Position numbers and translations under genes: made by a program | Source of the DNA: Stromatinia cepivora | Taxonomy: Eukaryota; Ascomycota; Leotiomycetes; Helotiales; Sclerotiniaceae | Direction: 5' to 3' | Length of the DNA stretch: 64,000 nucleotides | Assembly (NCBI GenBank): GCA_014898415.1 | Contig: RCTD01000032.1 | Coordinates: forward strand, 496,001 to 560,000 | Shown: positions 11,212-25,463 of the stretch, piece by piece | How positions within the stretch are numbered: the first letter of the stretch is position 1 | How the letters are laid out: every line of letters begins with the position of its first letter | Notes under the pieces: generated by a model | Seen by the model: only the letters and a program-made list of their open reading frames with translations | Told to the model about the DNA's origin: nothing | Databases searched by the model: none

Positions 11212-14200
11212 ATGTTCTTTTGGGCGAGGGAGATATTTTGCTATCAGGGCTTGTGAAATGGAGCTTGGAGTTTGGAGTTTGGAGATGGGATTTATGGGAT
11301 GGAATGGGATGGGAGTATAGATTTATAATCTCATTTAGACTTGTATATAGGATGGGTCTATAGTACACCAATTATACCACTTGATAAATATAGATTTGAA
11401 AACATCTTGTTTTCCAGGGTCCAATATTGCAGGATCTGGAATGGGACTTTTACCTTTTGTAGTACCGAAAGGTGGAGGTAAATTATCGGGTATTATCTTT
11501 CAGAGCCAGAGAGTACTTTCACTAATGTACATCCATTAATTATCCCCATATCACAAAAATACTTCCACAAACCCAAAGGAGTTCATCCTAAAACGTGGCT
11601 CGCCTCTGCCAAATTTCCTTCATCTTTTCGTAATGACCGTACTTCTTGCGAGAATGGTCCGGAGATTTAACCCTAAGAAATGCGACTGAAGCAGAAAATG
11701 TGAAATTGGATGAACAAAGAATCTTCACTGAAGTGGAACGGAAAATTGTTCGGGGTAAAATGCGACCACTGCGATGAGTTTTTGTCTTATTTCTGCGAAG
11801 ATGTGGATTTCTTTCTAGGCCTAGAGATGGTATCGTTCAGATAAGAATTTGATGATAGGATATGTTGTTTTAAATGGATTTGTTGTCGAGCTTCGTTCGG
11901 GGTGCATTCGAATGGATGGTATCTGTCTGGTTGAAGATAAGATAGGAATTAGTGAACGCTTCGCGAATATTTGAGCTTGGTGGACGAGGTTGGTTTGTTG
12001 GTTTTGGCTTAGGCATCAGATACAATGTTGAATGGCTTGCTTCTTGGAAACTGCCTTGGTTATTCATATGAGTTAGTATGTTGACTGGCACAAAATTCGA
12101 GATATAAACTCAGACTTATTATTTAATACATAGCTAGATTAGATCTGAACATTGAGACATATTATGCTTAATGACCAATTCGGATTTGTGTATAAGTGTG
12201 TGTTGGAGGGGTGCAAGAGGTTTCGTAGCGACTGGTAATGAAAACCGCTCCCATCGTAAGCTTGGATGGATTGCTTGCACATTTCAAAGCATGCGAGGTA
12301 AGGTTGAAATGGCAGAAGCGAAAGGAGCTTGCAGCGGCTATGGCTACAATCTATTGATTCTTGACCGTGGCCTTCCGCCGAAGGGGGAATTTTAGCGTTT
12401 CGGTTTTCCGAGGACGAGGAACACCCGTCTGGGACAAGGGAAATCATGAAGGCGAGGGAAAATATCGAAGCTTCAACATATTCCTATAGTATCACTTCAT
12501 ATTCGCCGTAGAGGGTCGAAAAATATGGATGCACCATTCATTATTGAATATGGAATGTCTGTTGGAAAGTGATGTATGAATTGCGCTTCCAGGGCCGGCA
12601 ATATGCACGAAATCTATCGCGAAGCATATCTTCGTAGATCTTTGACGACTTCGAAACCATGTACGAATACTTGATGTCTAATCTCGGGCTGTCCCTCCCC
12701 CGGTAGGTTATTTCGCGTCTGTTGGAGACCCCGTCAGTGATGTGGCTCAAGGTCTTCCATTTGGTAGATAATCTTTTGATGCCGCTATGTCGTGAACGAC
12801 AAGAAAATTCTATCCGAAAGAAGTATCGTGTATAGAACAAAGTAATTGGTAGGATAAACCATTGTATCGTAATCATCCGGGGATTCTGGTTATCTAACGC
12901 CTAATAGCAGGAAGCATGGAAATGGGAGGGTCAGAAGCCATATTTACCCCTGCCATCTTTCCCTTCTTCACTTCGGGAAGTCGACCAGCTCATCTCTTGC
13001 GGAGTATCGATCAAAGCACGAAATCATCATAAGGTAACTTGAGCGAAGGGGTAATCAAGATCATAGCACACGCATAGGGTACATCACCTGCGCATTTTTT
13101 ATGCCTTTTTGTGAACCAAATCGAAAGGTCTCCGGACGAGCGTGCATACTGCACCGCCGGAACTGAAAATGGGGTTTCATGCTGTGGGTATTTAGGAGAG
13201 TTTTGGTGATTTGCTTTCAGTCGGTTTCGTATATTTTGACCTATCATTCAAGTAATGATATCAAAAGCTACGCTACAATCTCCCCATTTATAAAAAGAAA
13301 AAGTAAAATAGAACCCGATGGCACTCGGTCCCGAACTTTAAGACAAGGTTAGCTCAAAATTGTATGACCTTAACGTATTTCTTGTCGGATTCGGAAGCAT
13401 GGAACCAAATATGGTCGTTCAAGACCGACCGGTGATGAATTGACATTGGTGATCCGATCGGGGATATCACAACTCATACAGAGAAGGAGGCCGTAATTCT
13501 CGGCCAACAGTGAGCCGGGACGTATGCTATTAGCCAGGATAGTTGTAGTCAATCAGGGGTATGGCACACATCTCTCCAACCGGTTGTATTGCATTGGATA
13601 AGGACTCTCAACCGGTGCTCGTTACGGTTAGCGAAGCCGAATTTTCGATGAAACACGGAGAAGAAAACAGGAATCACGGAGCCTAGACCTCTTGGGTTGA
13701 ACGAAGAACGTCGGGATATATATAGGCGAGGCTCCAATCTTCAAACAATAATGCTCGGAGGGAAAAGCAACACGAGAAAGAAACGACCAGCTTCAGAGGT
13801 ACTACCCATCGCTTCTTGACAATGACTGGTACTCGGGGCCTTTGAGTGCGATAGGAAGCTTGAGCTTGACCACGTGGTGTTGACGATTCTGTTTGGTACA
13901 GCGAAAATTGATGATAGATGAAAGAGGTTCCCCTGAAATTTTGGACGATTGTCAAGGGGCTGAAATTGGACAGATTTTATATACTTCACATAAAGTATAA
14001 ATTGCGCAAAGACGGGAATCTTTAACCTACCAAGGATCCATTACCACCTAACCCCACACTGTCTGGTGGTGAAGGGGAAAAGTCCAATCCAACTGCTACT
14101 GTAGTAACCCGACATAATCGAAATATGTAGAAGAAGATCGATCCTGATGAATGGTACCCTGTGACTAGAACCGAAATGGTTAGAAGCTGGAAGAGACGCA

Positions 14201-17200
14201 CTAAGGTAGGGCTGCAGCATTCCTACGGGACTCCTTAAGGAAATACATGCTTAACACAATTGAGTCCAAGGCCGAGGATAGATAATGAGATCGATCCAAG
14301 ATCTCGGGAGTCGAGTACGCCTGTGCGGGGGGCCATTGAAAGCACCCAGAGAGACTGAACAACGTGAATGTACTGCCAAAAGCAAACTCGTGGTACAACG
14401 GTTGCAACCACAGAAGGAAGTTTCCACTCGTAGTTGCGGAGTTATATGAGGTGGCTTATAAAATGCCATGTCAAGTATGAGCTCGAGGTGTCCAAATATT
14501 GAGACACAAAACACATCGACGATGGATGAAGTTATCATCCGCGTCTACTCCGGAGCTCCGATTCGCCTAACCCTCAGTCACATATCACAAACAACGAAGA
14601 AGAAAACAACGATTAAAATTTTCTTGTCTTTGATGTACAGTTCTAAGCAATTGATACTTTCCAAATGAATATATATACAATACTAAAGGCGTATCATATA
14701 TAAATTCCTCGTCAATCAATAACTTGCGTCGCGTCACTCATGTCGTTGCCATCGCGCATAACTGGCTTTTAACGTCCGTTACACGTAACCGAATTCTTTT
14801 TCCTGGGAACGAAATCTTTTGGGGTCTTCTAAGCACCAGAACCTGGCATAATCCATATGTCTTGCACCCGCTTAGGTAGACGAATTGGTTGGATCGTTAT
14901 ATACGTGTGCCTACAACAAAGAACCTCCAAATACCCACGATTGAAAGTAACGTCCTCATACAATGAAAGTCGACCAAATTGATATATCCAGGAAATGTCT
15001 TTAGTGGTATGAGATACTCAACTCCTTTCTTTCTCTATCTTTTTTTAGCGCGCATGATTTAACTTTTAACATCTAGAATCTAGATGTAGTTTGTGACAAT
15101 CCGAAAGCCGAACACCGAACAATCATCCATCCTTATCTGATCGTTCCTTCCTCTTCAAGTTGAACATCATTTCTGCCATGCATCTCAAGGAACAATTGAA
15201 ACTATGGCTCATTTTCGAAGTGGAGTCTTCTTTCAAAATTTCACTCTCTGATCCTAGTGAAGAAATGCATTGGCCATGATCCGCTCGACGTTGAAGCGAG
15301 ACCGAACCTTTTGACCCTCGCAGGGGATTCAGGACAACCAAGGGCCTGTCATATCGGATATAGCAGAAACGTGTTAATCCGGTTCCGTGGCCAATCTTGG
15401 CCATTGTGTAAAGGGTTCACTAGTACTGCGTCGGAACGCTGTTTCCCTTAGTGGGGGGGAGTCCCTTGAATTGCATTCTGTTGCAAGTTCACAGGTGCAT
15501 ATCTTATCGTAAAGCAAACTTCGCATCACAGAGTTTACTGCACGAATAGGTGGGGTGTGGGGGGAACGATGAGTATTGACACATGTATTGGTATGAGTAG
15601 TTGCCAAAGATTACTCTTCGGAAATGCTTTCCGTCTATCGACCCTGCAATCTCTCTGCATGGCCCTTGTTAATACATCGGGATGACGGCTTGCCGATGCT
15701 CGGTATACATAACTCATAATTGAGGTATTGGATATTCACTCCCGAGTGCTAGGACTTCGATGACCGAAAGTTGCCATGTCATTACAGCCTTGGCGTTTGC
15801 CTTCGGACCATGCAGTCTAGGGATGGAAAGGAATCTAGGGATGCCTCGAAGGATCTGTCCTTACATTGCCTCTCGAAACTTACATTGTTGATATTCTACC
15901 TCCGAATACTACCCTCTATTTGCAGCCCAACTCGATATTGTCTGCCCAATGGCCTGGGTATTCTATTGGGTCTATCATTCCTTCCATTTTTGCGCTACTG
16001 CTATTAATCTCATCCAGAAATAGAGAATTGATCTGTCGACAATGAGATTCACAACCAAAAACTAGAGTTATCATGCATTTGCGGATGAACGACACATTTG
16101 TTTAACAGGACAGGTGCTGACCGCCATATTATGAGATTATAAATTTATCATCTATTACATCGGTCGTCTGGGCGGTAATCCACTAACGTGTGCCTACAAT
16201 CCCATCAGATCTAAGGCCCGAGAGATATCTATCAGAGACTATTATCGTAGGTATATTTATCAATACTACACACCCATACGAAAAAAAGCACCACCCTAAG
16301 TGATCCAATCACATTCGTCAATTTGTCAAGTCTGGTTACAAAAGTAAAGATGACTCCATCACATGGTAACATGCCTCAGGAAATATTTAAGGCTCTCACG
16401 TCAGCGGACTCGTCACCTTACCCTTGTACATATGTTCAGCCCCCCGGGGATTTGGCACACTCCAAGCACTGCTTACTTGGAAAAATATGTACTGTATCGG
16501 ATATGGGTAATTGCTTACAGCCACCAAACCAACGTTGATTGGGTAAAGTCTGCGCCATACCATTGATTCTTAGTTATTGTTTACCGACTGCACGTGGTAA
16601 AACCCTCGTATCCCTTCAAGCAACAGAGAGATGTCTGTGTAACGGAATGCAGTGAGAAGTGACACCTTTGTCAAGGGACTTCGCATTTTGTACAGCTTGT
16701 CTTGTTTGGCTGTTCGAGGCCATCTCAAACTGGCAGACCAAGAAAATGTTACCTAGTGGCCAAGCTCTCCCATGCAGCCTTTCACTGTTGCGTCAAATCA
16801 AGCTTAAAGCGTAGATTGACAGTCCTAATATAGCACTATTGGCTGGGGTTTGGGGAAACAAGGATCTTTATTCAAGCCAAGGACGTGGTGCATAAGCCGA
16901 ATAAGGGTCCAGCCCAGCAACATAATCGTCCCGTCGTGACAGTAAGGGTCCTCGATTGGTGTCAAATGTGCCCTACAGGCTACAGCTATATGAGAACGGA
17001 ACGCTTACAGTAGTACCACTTACTAGGTATGCAAGTGCCAAAATGTGGTTATTTATCATCAGTCATTTTCACAAATTTGAGGGAAGTTTTTTACGGCTGC
17101 ATGAATGATACATAGACACAGCTGGACTGTTCTTCGCATCTTGGAGCAGAATGTAACATTCAAGAGAACTCATGCAAGTTCACATTAGCAATGGTCTTAT

Positions 17201-17552
17201 AGACGGAGATCATTCGGTGTCTATAAGACTCGGCGCTTATTCCTTTTCCGGATAGTAACAAGGGTCATCTCACGATAATCATTAGAATGAATATTATCGT
17301 GACAAAGCGTTAAATGTCTCATATTTCTATATCCTTGCCATCCTGTCTTCCGTGGACGACTAAAGTCATTCGTCTATTCATGATAGGTTCTTGCTCAAAT
17401 CGATATGCCCAACCTACCAATGCGCCTGTAGGGCCAGCAAAAACCCCCAAATCCATGCATCCCCTAAAGTAAAGGTTACAAGAAATATGTACAGTATCCA
17501 TTTCCCAGAATTCTCGTTAAAATGAAAGTCGTGCCAAAATATTCCCGGGGTA
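11212..17552. other. Gene-poor stretch, no supported features
   Basis: About 6.3 kb with only short, motif-free open frames on both strands. Base composition is ordinary rather than AT-rich, so it is not a RIP block. It could contain non-coding transcripts, long promoters of the flanking membrane-protein and Myb genes, or very old repeats. I see no rRNA, tRNA or transposon motif. Confidence 0.5.
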
Positions 17553-19005
17553 TCAAGCAACGTTACTGAAGACCTCCATCTTCACATTACTCCTGGACTC
17601 CACAAGCATGTTTACAATGGAGAACAATGTATCTGGCTTCACATCCTCTAGTATCAGCTTGTAGTTATGTCCTCTAGCCGGAACATCGGATGACGAGCTC
17701 ATAGTTGGTGGCGTCGAAGCTATTGATTGTCGATGATCTGGGGCTGAGAATGCTTCGGCCAATGCCAAATCAAAATTCATATCTTCACAGTAAAGCTGGT
17801 CGATGTCTGCTTCCGTTTCATTTGTAAGCCCACCAACAGTCTGTATGCCCATGTTGTACCCTGTAGGAACCGGGTTTTGGGACAGTGAAATTCCAGGCGA
17901 CGAAGGTTCCGTAGATGAATAAGACATATCGTTGAACTGCAAAGGCGGTAGCCCATCAAAGTTGAAAAGTGAATGTGCATCGTTGTTAAAGTGGTTCTGG
18001 GATATTTGTTGAGCCGTGAGCTGGAGAGGAAGTCCCGGAAGTGGTAATTGACCCATCAAAGTGTTCTCGGTTTCGAATTCCATCGTATTGTCAGGTGATG
18101 ATTCTGTGCGCAAAGCTTGGTTCAGTCTTTCGGGCTTAGGGAAGTCGAAGCCACTGCGTTCTCGTACTGGAGTGCATTGAGTCGTGGACGCTTTCCGTCG
18201 TTTTAATCTACCCTTCCGTTCCATGATAACATATCTATATCCAGTAAAATAATAAGTAAGTGCTGTGCTGAATTTTTTTTGGAGTTGAGGGGTCCTCCTA
18301 ACCGGTTCTTTATATCCGTTGGTGAGCGATTTGGGAACTCCTTCTCACTTATGCTCTTCCAACTTCTTCCATGTATATGGACAGCCTCTAAAAGTCGAGC
18401 TTCCTCATCGCTATCCCAATCCTCATGACTAATGTTTGGATCGAGAAAGTGGTACCATCTTTTGGCGCATTCTTTTCACACGTCAAGTTAGCATTTGAAT
18501 GAATTGTATTTAAGCGTTGCTCGGAAATACACTCACGGTCTGCATGTCTTGTCTGTACTATTTCGGCAACCATAGTCCAACTACGAGAAAGGTTAGTTCT
18601 GGAAGGTATGCTTTCGTGCTTCAGGTGTACATACTAAGTACCGTGCTGCTCCACTCCCCTTCTTAATCGATTGTCTTCTTCATGATCCCAGAGTCCTTTG
18701 TTGACCTCTTTTCCCACTTTACTCCATCTCTTCCGGCAATCTTTATTCGTCCTACCCCGGACTTTCGACGCGATCAAGTTCCAATCGTTCACGATTCCTC
18801 TTTCTTTAACTATTTATTAAAACCATTAGAATTAGCCCATTGTTTGTTTCAATTGCGCAGAGCATAATCACTCCAAGCAAAGAGACTTTAAAGAAAGCGG
18901 ATGGCATTTACATTGCAGTGTAGCTTCTCTGCGCAAGATCTGATCCTCGTCGTCCGTCCAGTACTTACGAACCCGTGATGGTGGTGATGGTGCTGTGAGG
19001 TCCAT
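17553..19005 (-). CDS. Three-repeat Myb/SANT transcription factor
   Basis: Five exons (18912-19005, 18635-18809, 18537-18580, 18303-18471, 17553-18234) join in phase to a 387-residue protein. Three Myb repeats are visible. R1: RKYWTDDEDQILRR..NDWNLIASKVRGRTNKDCRKRW. R2: KGLWDHEEDNRLRRGVEQHG..YWTMVAEIVQTRHADQCAKRW. R3: EDWDSDEEARLLEAVHIHGRSWKSIS..RSPTDIKNRYV. The spaced tryptophans and the NKDCRKRW, ADQCAKRW and DIKNRY recognition helices are those of the DNA-binding Myb family. A basic stretch (ERKGRLKRRK) follows and probably acts as a nuclear signal. The C-terminal half is acidic and Ser/Pro-rich, suggesting a regulatory or activation region. Target genes cannot be read from the sequence. 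Each repeat is split by an intron, so no single open frame shows the domain. Confidence 0.88.
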
Positions 19006-22000
19006 TTGATACCAACAGAAAGTAACAAGATCCGCAATTAGATTTGGTGTGTGGCACAAATGCAAGTTACATATAAACTTTGAGTGCGGTTAAAGATATA
19101 ACGATCAGATGAAGGAAGGGGTCTATCATCTATCGGGCCCGGGATCAAAATCTTACATTGAGATGCGCGCCGCTATTATGCATGGTAAGCCGTCCCAGGG
19201 GGGCTGGACAAGCCTGCAGTAACACACTTGCTATTTCTTGATTTGATTATCGGGATTTGACTTTATCGTGTCGAAAATGGCATTATTACTTTGTGGCTTT
19301 AACGGTTGTCTTGCGTGCAGCGGGTTGTGCCGAGAGCTTGTCCAATTGATGTCACCGATGTCCGTGTTACTGAGATATTTTGAGAGAGAATCGGCTTGTT
19401 ATGTCTGTGATTGGGACAGTTACGAACAAAAGCACGTTGAGTAACTTGCTGGTGCTTGGCAGTACTGATGTATTAGAAATATATAAAACCACATATACGG
19501 TAAGCTCCACGTGCTATGCAACGATGTAATTTGAAGAACGATTCTTGGTACCAGTAGTACTGTACGATTACGTGAAGCCTTAGTTGCGAACTACTCCGTA
19601 CTTAGTAAGCGGGAACCTACAAGAAATGGAATTTACACGGAATTACCATAAGGAGATTTCACAATTGGAATTGTATTTATTTCGCGCACAATTTTAATTT
19701 CACAACCATTTGCGGTTAGAATATAGGGTTATCAGCAACCTTTACTCCATACAAAATTGAAAGGATCGTGAAGGATTTGTGCGATGAACATTGCACAGGC
19801 CGACATGTAAGAATGATGATTCGTTGGGAGTATAGCTAGATGTGAATAATGGCCACGTCGATAAGCAGATAAGTAACAAAGGACTTTACAGTTGCTTATC
19901 CTTGACCATTCGATAATACCCCCAATTTTTACGTGGGGCTGCCGCAGCCAGCCATTCGCATTGGTTTGCTAAGTGCCTGAGAGAAAAACCTTGTCCGGAC
20001 CCGAGTACAAGTTTTTTCCTATTGAAGGAAAGTTTTCACAAAAACAAAAAAACACCTGACTAGGTAGGACATGGACTTGAATTTGTGCTGTACCCGGTAC
20101 ATTTTGGGGGAGGGGGGGGAAATCGTTTAGCGGGGCATCTGGCAAAACATACCCGTCAAATTAGCCGCTATTAGCCTTTCGATTAGAGCATTCTAATCCA
20201 TGTAGGTATGATTCTCCCGAAGCAATAAAGTTCCATGAGCGTCGAATATTAACTTCAAATAATTCCAAATATCGAGCCCCATCCTTCGCCTAGCTCATGA
20301 ACTTACATCCAATGGCTCATCTCGCGTGGCTATCTTGGCTGTCACATCGCTTTTCACGACACCTAAAATGGAGCAAATTCCGCAAGGCCAGGCTTTAAAG
20401 CATCTAAGATTTAGGACCCCGAGCACCCATGGAGATTGCCTGAAGATGCATCAAGCTTGCATCAACAACTTTATTGGCAGTGAAGTCTGCAGCTCTGCCG
20501 TCTCATTAGCTTTTCATTCCGAATATAGTCGTGGGGAATAGCTCAGATGACCTTTTCAATCCGCAAAATATTCTCGAGGATGAAAGGAAAGGGTCCTCAA
20601 GCGGGATCGGCCCGCTATCTAGTCCTCGCCTTGCCGAGAGTTTAAAATACCGCCGGCGGCAACATAGTCCCTTCTCAATTTCAACCTCCGAACTATAACC
20701 TTGACGTGATAGTCTGATAGCACTGGCACCGCATCGTAGCGCCAGCGAGTGACATTAGGCAGGTTTCCGGCATTACGGATGTCAGCAAGTCTTCGGTCTC
20801 ATGCATTATTGTCCCAAAGCCGTTCGGATACAAGCATTCAAAGTTCACTGGTAAAACTTGCTGATAACAGCTTTTGACGTTTCCAACGCGCCAGCCCAGC
20901 CAGCTTCCTCCGCTTTTAAAACCGCTCCACGTTTTGGATTAATATAGCACCAGCATTACTGAGTCTCGTTTCTCTCGATAAGAAAACTGGCTATCAATGC
21001 ATTTAATACCCACGGCTAATTCTACAATTAGTAGATCCTCTTTCAAAGATCTGTGGTATCTACTTGTTATCAAAACACGTTCTCTGGGGTCAAGACCCTG
21101 ATTTACTTCATGCGCTTTGGCTGTAATGAATGAGATTTTCAAGTTTTCGACTCTCCAACATACAGCACGGTGGTTTCTTTTTTGGGTTGTCAGGATGACC
21201 CTTGCTATCACTCATACAAGCTTTTTCAAAAGCTTAGAAGGATCTTCCCAACATCCACCGGACACCGGATTCCTTTCCCAACAAAATACCCGCAAGCCAC
21301 AGTACCACCAGATATAGGGCAGCGCATGCAATATTGAGCAGGGAAACAGTTTCGGCGCTGATGGGAAGCCGATAGGGTAAGGGTTCAACCGAGAGTCATG
21401 AAATCCAACCGCTACATACTATATGACTCGATCCTTTTAGGCTGACACATATCTTAAACATATTTGTGGGCCATCAAGTTGTATGTGTACATCGGGATGA
21501 CAACCATAGGTTTGTTTGGAGAAAATGGTAACAGCTCTTTCTTCGATGGTTTCCTTGGTGTTGTACTTGGATCAACACCTCGCCGTTACATTCCTAAAGG
21601 AATTCCTTCGTTTTTCTAAATACATGACTACGATATCATCGTCATGGTTACTGCGGTAAGTCAACTTGATCCTGCTTCCTTCGCATCTCAGGCTGGCAGG
21701 ACGTTCGGAGGCTCCTTTAGGACTGAAACTTCGAGCGGTGCTTCATTATCTCTCACGGGTGAACAGTCCTGAATATAGTTGAACAAAGCTTTCCGCTTGT
21801 CATGCCGGGCTCGAGTGAATAGTCACCACTCCATATCATCAACCCGCAGCAAGAGTTCTTTACGGTATGCAAATACACGGTTAAGCTATCGCCGTTTACC
21901 TTGCTTGTACGTCTGTAGTCATCTATGCTGATATATTTTCACGTAAGTTAATCCCACCATCTTTCCCTCTTCGAGGGGGAGCTTCTGGGCCATTGAAATT

Positions 22001-24838
22001 GATTGCCTCAACGTTTCGTGCAGTGATATCCATTTGATGGCGTCAATCAATTCCCATGTCTTTTTGATGTTAAATGCACTCCGCAGATCAGTATCACTAA
22101 GCTGATTGGCTTGTGTCCCATCAGCCGTATTTCTCCCCCAATGATGCGATGCAAAACACCTGACCACGCTACACCCAGTTTGCTTTTTGGGGACCCGACC
22201 TAAGGCTTCACTCGGGTCCCTTCAGCCTGGCTCACTGCTTACGTTGGTTGGCGCGACAATGAAGTTTCCGCGACGGAAACGATGGACGCAAGGGGCTTAT
22301 GAAGATCCATAAATTCCCCGTAAGCGCTATGTTTGGTGAAGAAACCCACACCCTGATGGAGAAGTCCCTGCATATAGGTTGCGTTTGCGAGATACTTATG
22401 GCTTCGTTGAAGATATGCGGAGGTTCGGGCTTCTGCATGCATGAACTTGAGGTGCATAAGATAAGGCCTAGGGCTTTTGACATGGTGGGTTTCACCTCCC
22501 CAATGCAGCGTCAAATTTGAAGGATGCCGAGACAGGACAAGGCATAATGGCTATTTCCGGTCCGAGATGAGGTAATTCGGCTCTCCGCCGTGGGAAATCT
22601 CGGGTCAGCCCACTGTTGGATTTTATTCCTCATCAGAGCTTGGGAGGAGGTCACCGGATGTACATGTTGGGTAAACAACAATTTGATCATAGTTCGCAAT
22701 AGGATCACTGCCCAAGGAGATAGCAAGATCAATGCACGTGGTGCTCCTCTTTAAGATTTCATTCAAGTCGAACAATTTTGGAGTCGAGATAGGGTAAATT
22801 GGCCGCTCCAGTGCCTGCCAAATCTTCGACGACTTCTCATCCAATGTCCGCTTGTTCAGATATATTGATATATATTTCATCTGCAAAATCGACCATTCAG
22901 AAGCAAATGATCTGAAGTTCAATCCAGTCAAATTCGGACGGTATCTGGTTCTAATTCGAGATTATCAAAAGGCCTCTGAGACTATCGAGATTCGTCGGTA
23001 GGCGATATTTAGCCAATGATCGACAAAAGCAAAATGCATAACATCCGGAACAGCCGATATCATGGCATTCCACGGTGAACACGGTGAAAGTTTAGTCATT
23101 CGAAGACCAAGACCAGCGTCAAGAATTTCCATCGACAATTGTTCTAGAAATGAAGATCAGCTCAAGCAATGCAAAAATCAGTCACAGACTTACCACTTAA
23201 TTCAAACGTTACAGAACTTTTCACCGCTTTACCAGATTATCTTACCGTTTTTGCCACGCAGTATGTTATCCATGAGCGTGATCAGCTACCGCCCTAAGAT
23301 TTTCCAGGAGACTTTTTACATGTCCCAAACAAATACCATCCATTAATAATTCAGGCATCTTGGATAACCTCGCGTAACATTATTGCAGGATCTTCTACTG
23401 ATTTTCGCCGTTGGAGTTGGTATGTCGATCGTGAATACCACTCTTTCGCTACCTAACCTTAGCTTCTATTGAGCTATTTGTGCTCGAGTGAGCATGTTTT
23501 GGAATTGTAAAAAGCTTTTTGATCGTTACACGGCAGATGAGAGTTTAAGTTCGACAATTCCTAAATGGATATTAAAAGGCAGCCCGAGCCGGCTAAACTC
23601 AAAGTCCAAATTTGGCGGCAAACGTTCAATCGTCGATATGACATTGTGAGTTTCCGTTTGATCTTGTGTCTTTTCATGTGGCTTTGAAATTTATGGTGTC
23701 ACTACGACAGAATGTTAATCACTTAGCCGTTGTGTTATTATTTACTAGTCAAAGAATTTGTCCTTGCCAACAAAGCCAATTTCACAATATTGGTGGAATC
23801 TCCGCTCAATGTTTTGAAGAGGGGTCCTTTGTCGATTTTCACAATCTCACAATCTCTAGGCTAAAAGAACGTGAGGTCTTCAGGATCGGGGTCTAAGTTT
23901 AGTCTACGGGATTTAAACTTACCTAGCGGTCACCGGACCCCAAACTATCTACCTTGGAGGCTGAAGCCCGGAGTTGAATTGCTTCATCATCTGGGTCAAT
24001 GTCCCACATGCCACAAAAGCTTGACAGACAGCCATGTTCTAGTGATCATTCTTCTTTAGTCCGATTCGCACATCCCACATCCCGCAAAGTATATCAATAT
24101 ATCTTCCCATCATCTCAAGTGACGTCTTTCCCCGCCCCATCGTACAAGATTCTCTCCCCCGACCCAAAAAGTTAAAGATTAGCGAGAACGTCGTGCAAAC
24201 CCATCAATTCTCCACCTTGTACTCCTCTCCCCCAGCTCCCACTCCAAAATCATTCCCCAAAATCCAATTCTAGCCCTACCAATCTAGCAGCTGAAAAACC
24301 CTCAATACCCACATTCTTCACCACATCTCCCCATTTCCCAAGCCCAGAATTTTAAGCCCAATAACCATTATATTTCCAGCTATTTCCACATCTTAAACAA
24401 ATCTATACATAATACAACAATACTAAAATGATATATTGGCAACACAAAGGTATAAACACAAAGGTATAACAAAGTTTCGATATTTCGGCAGCACCGATGG
24501 CAATCTCGATTCTCTTGAGGTACTCGACAGGTGCGGTTGAGTTATCGCTAGGTGACAATGACCTTGCAAGACAACTACTGGAAATATGAGGACCGGGTTT
24601 TTAATACCTCAGCAGAGGTGCGTACACCTGTGACAGGTTCTTGGATATTCGGAGAGACTTTGAGAAAATTGTTATTTAAAGGTTGGATTGGTACTTGGAA
24701 GGGAAAGAAAGAAAGATATCTTGTCTTCACTTTACTTCATTTTACTCATACGCACAATCATTCTTGTTTGATATCACCTACCTCGAAGCTTCAATATATT
24801 CATTTGAAAAACTTCAATTCCCAATCCACCCAGCCAAA
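19006..24838. other. Gene-poor stretch with possible coding relics near 22.2-22.9 kb
   Basis: About 5.8 kb without a supported gene. On the minus strand at 22239-22931, two longish open frames of protein-like composition lie close together, separated by stops in every simple joining. They match no family I recognise and could be a decayed gene. The last 700 bases (24.1-24.8 kb) are pyrimidine-rich and probably include the promoter of the next gene, with a TATTTAAA box near 24670. Confidence 0.4.
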
Positions 24839-25463
24839 ATGCGTCCCATTTCCCTCCTCACAGCAGTTATCCTCCCCCTTGCTCTTGCAGCACCCGTGCC
24901 TGATAAAGGTTATACATTACATCCCTACATTTCCCGGAGCTTAACATACAATGAACCAATAAAGTACTAATACTCCTTTAGACACCGCGCCCCAAGTCGT
25001 CCCCCTCCCCCCTGCCGCCGCAATCCTCGCTCCCATCAACGACGGACTCGCCACCGCTGCCCAGAAAGCCGGCGGTTCTACAAGCGCCACTACAAGCAAG
25101 AGACAAGGTTCAGAACTCGCACCAATTCTCGGTCTACTTGGAGATTTGGGATCGTTGGAAGGGATTTTGAAAGAGCGAGATGAGAATACCAAGAGACAAC
25201 TCCCTACACTTCCCGATCTCGGCAATCTCGACAATCTCGACGCTATTTTGGAAGAGCTGGGCCCGGTGACTAGTGAAGCTGGTAAAATTGCTCCTGTAGA
25301 TGTTGGTGGGATTGTGAAACGTCAGGATATTCCTCTTGTGGGAAGTCTTCCTGGTGTTGCTGATCTCATAGATGATCTGCCTATTGGATCGCCACAGCTT
25401 CGTTGGGGGGGACTTAAGGAGAGAGCTAAGAGACAAGAAGGTATGGACCTTATTTCTACTTGA
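24839..25463 (+). CDS. Small secreted protein with four KRQ (Kex2-type) sites, putative peptide precursor
   Basis: Two exons (24839-24908, 24982-25463) give 183 residues. The intron has a TACTAAT branch site and a TTTAG acceptor. The N-terminus MRPISLLTAVILPLALA is a clear signal peptide. Lys-Arg followed by Gln occurs four times, at residues 63-65, 94-96, 136-138 and 173-175. The fragments between them are Leu/Gly/Pro-rich and related: LGDLGSLEGILKERDENTKR and SPQLRWGGLKERAKR share a LKER..KR ending. KR is the Kex2 cleavage signal in the late Golgi, so a protein cut into several secreted peptides is the natural reading (inference). An equally good second intron (25441-25524, GTATGG donor, CTGAC branch, TTTAG acceptor) would instead end the protein at 25544 with a short different tail. 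No Cys residues are present, unlike many effectors. It faces the G1 peptidase gene tail to tail. Confidence 0.75.

Noticed and set aside
22239..22931. Two protein-like minus-strand open frames that might be one decayed gene
   Set aside because: No family recognised, and simple joins by intron or one-base shift still leave stops; kept only as a remark in the gap entry.
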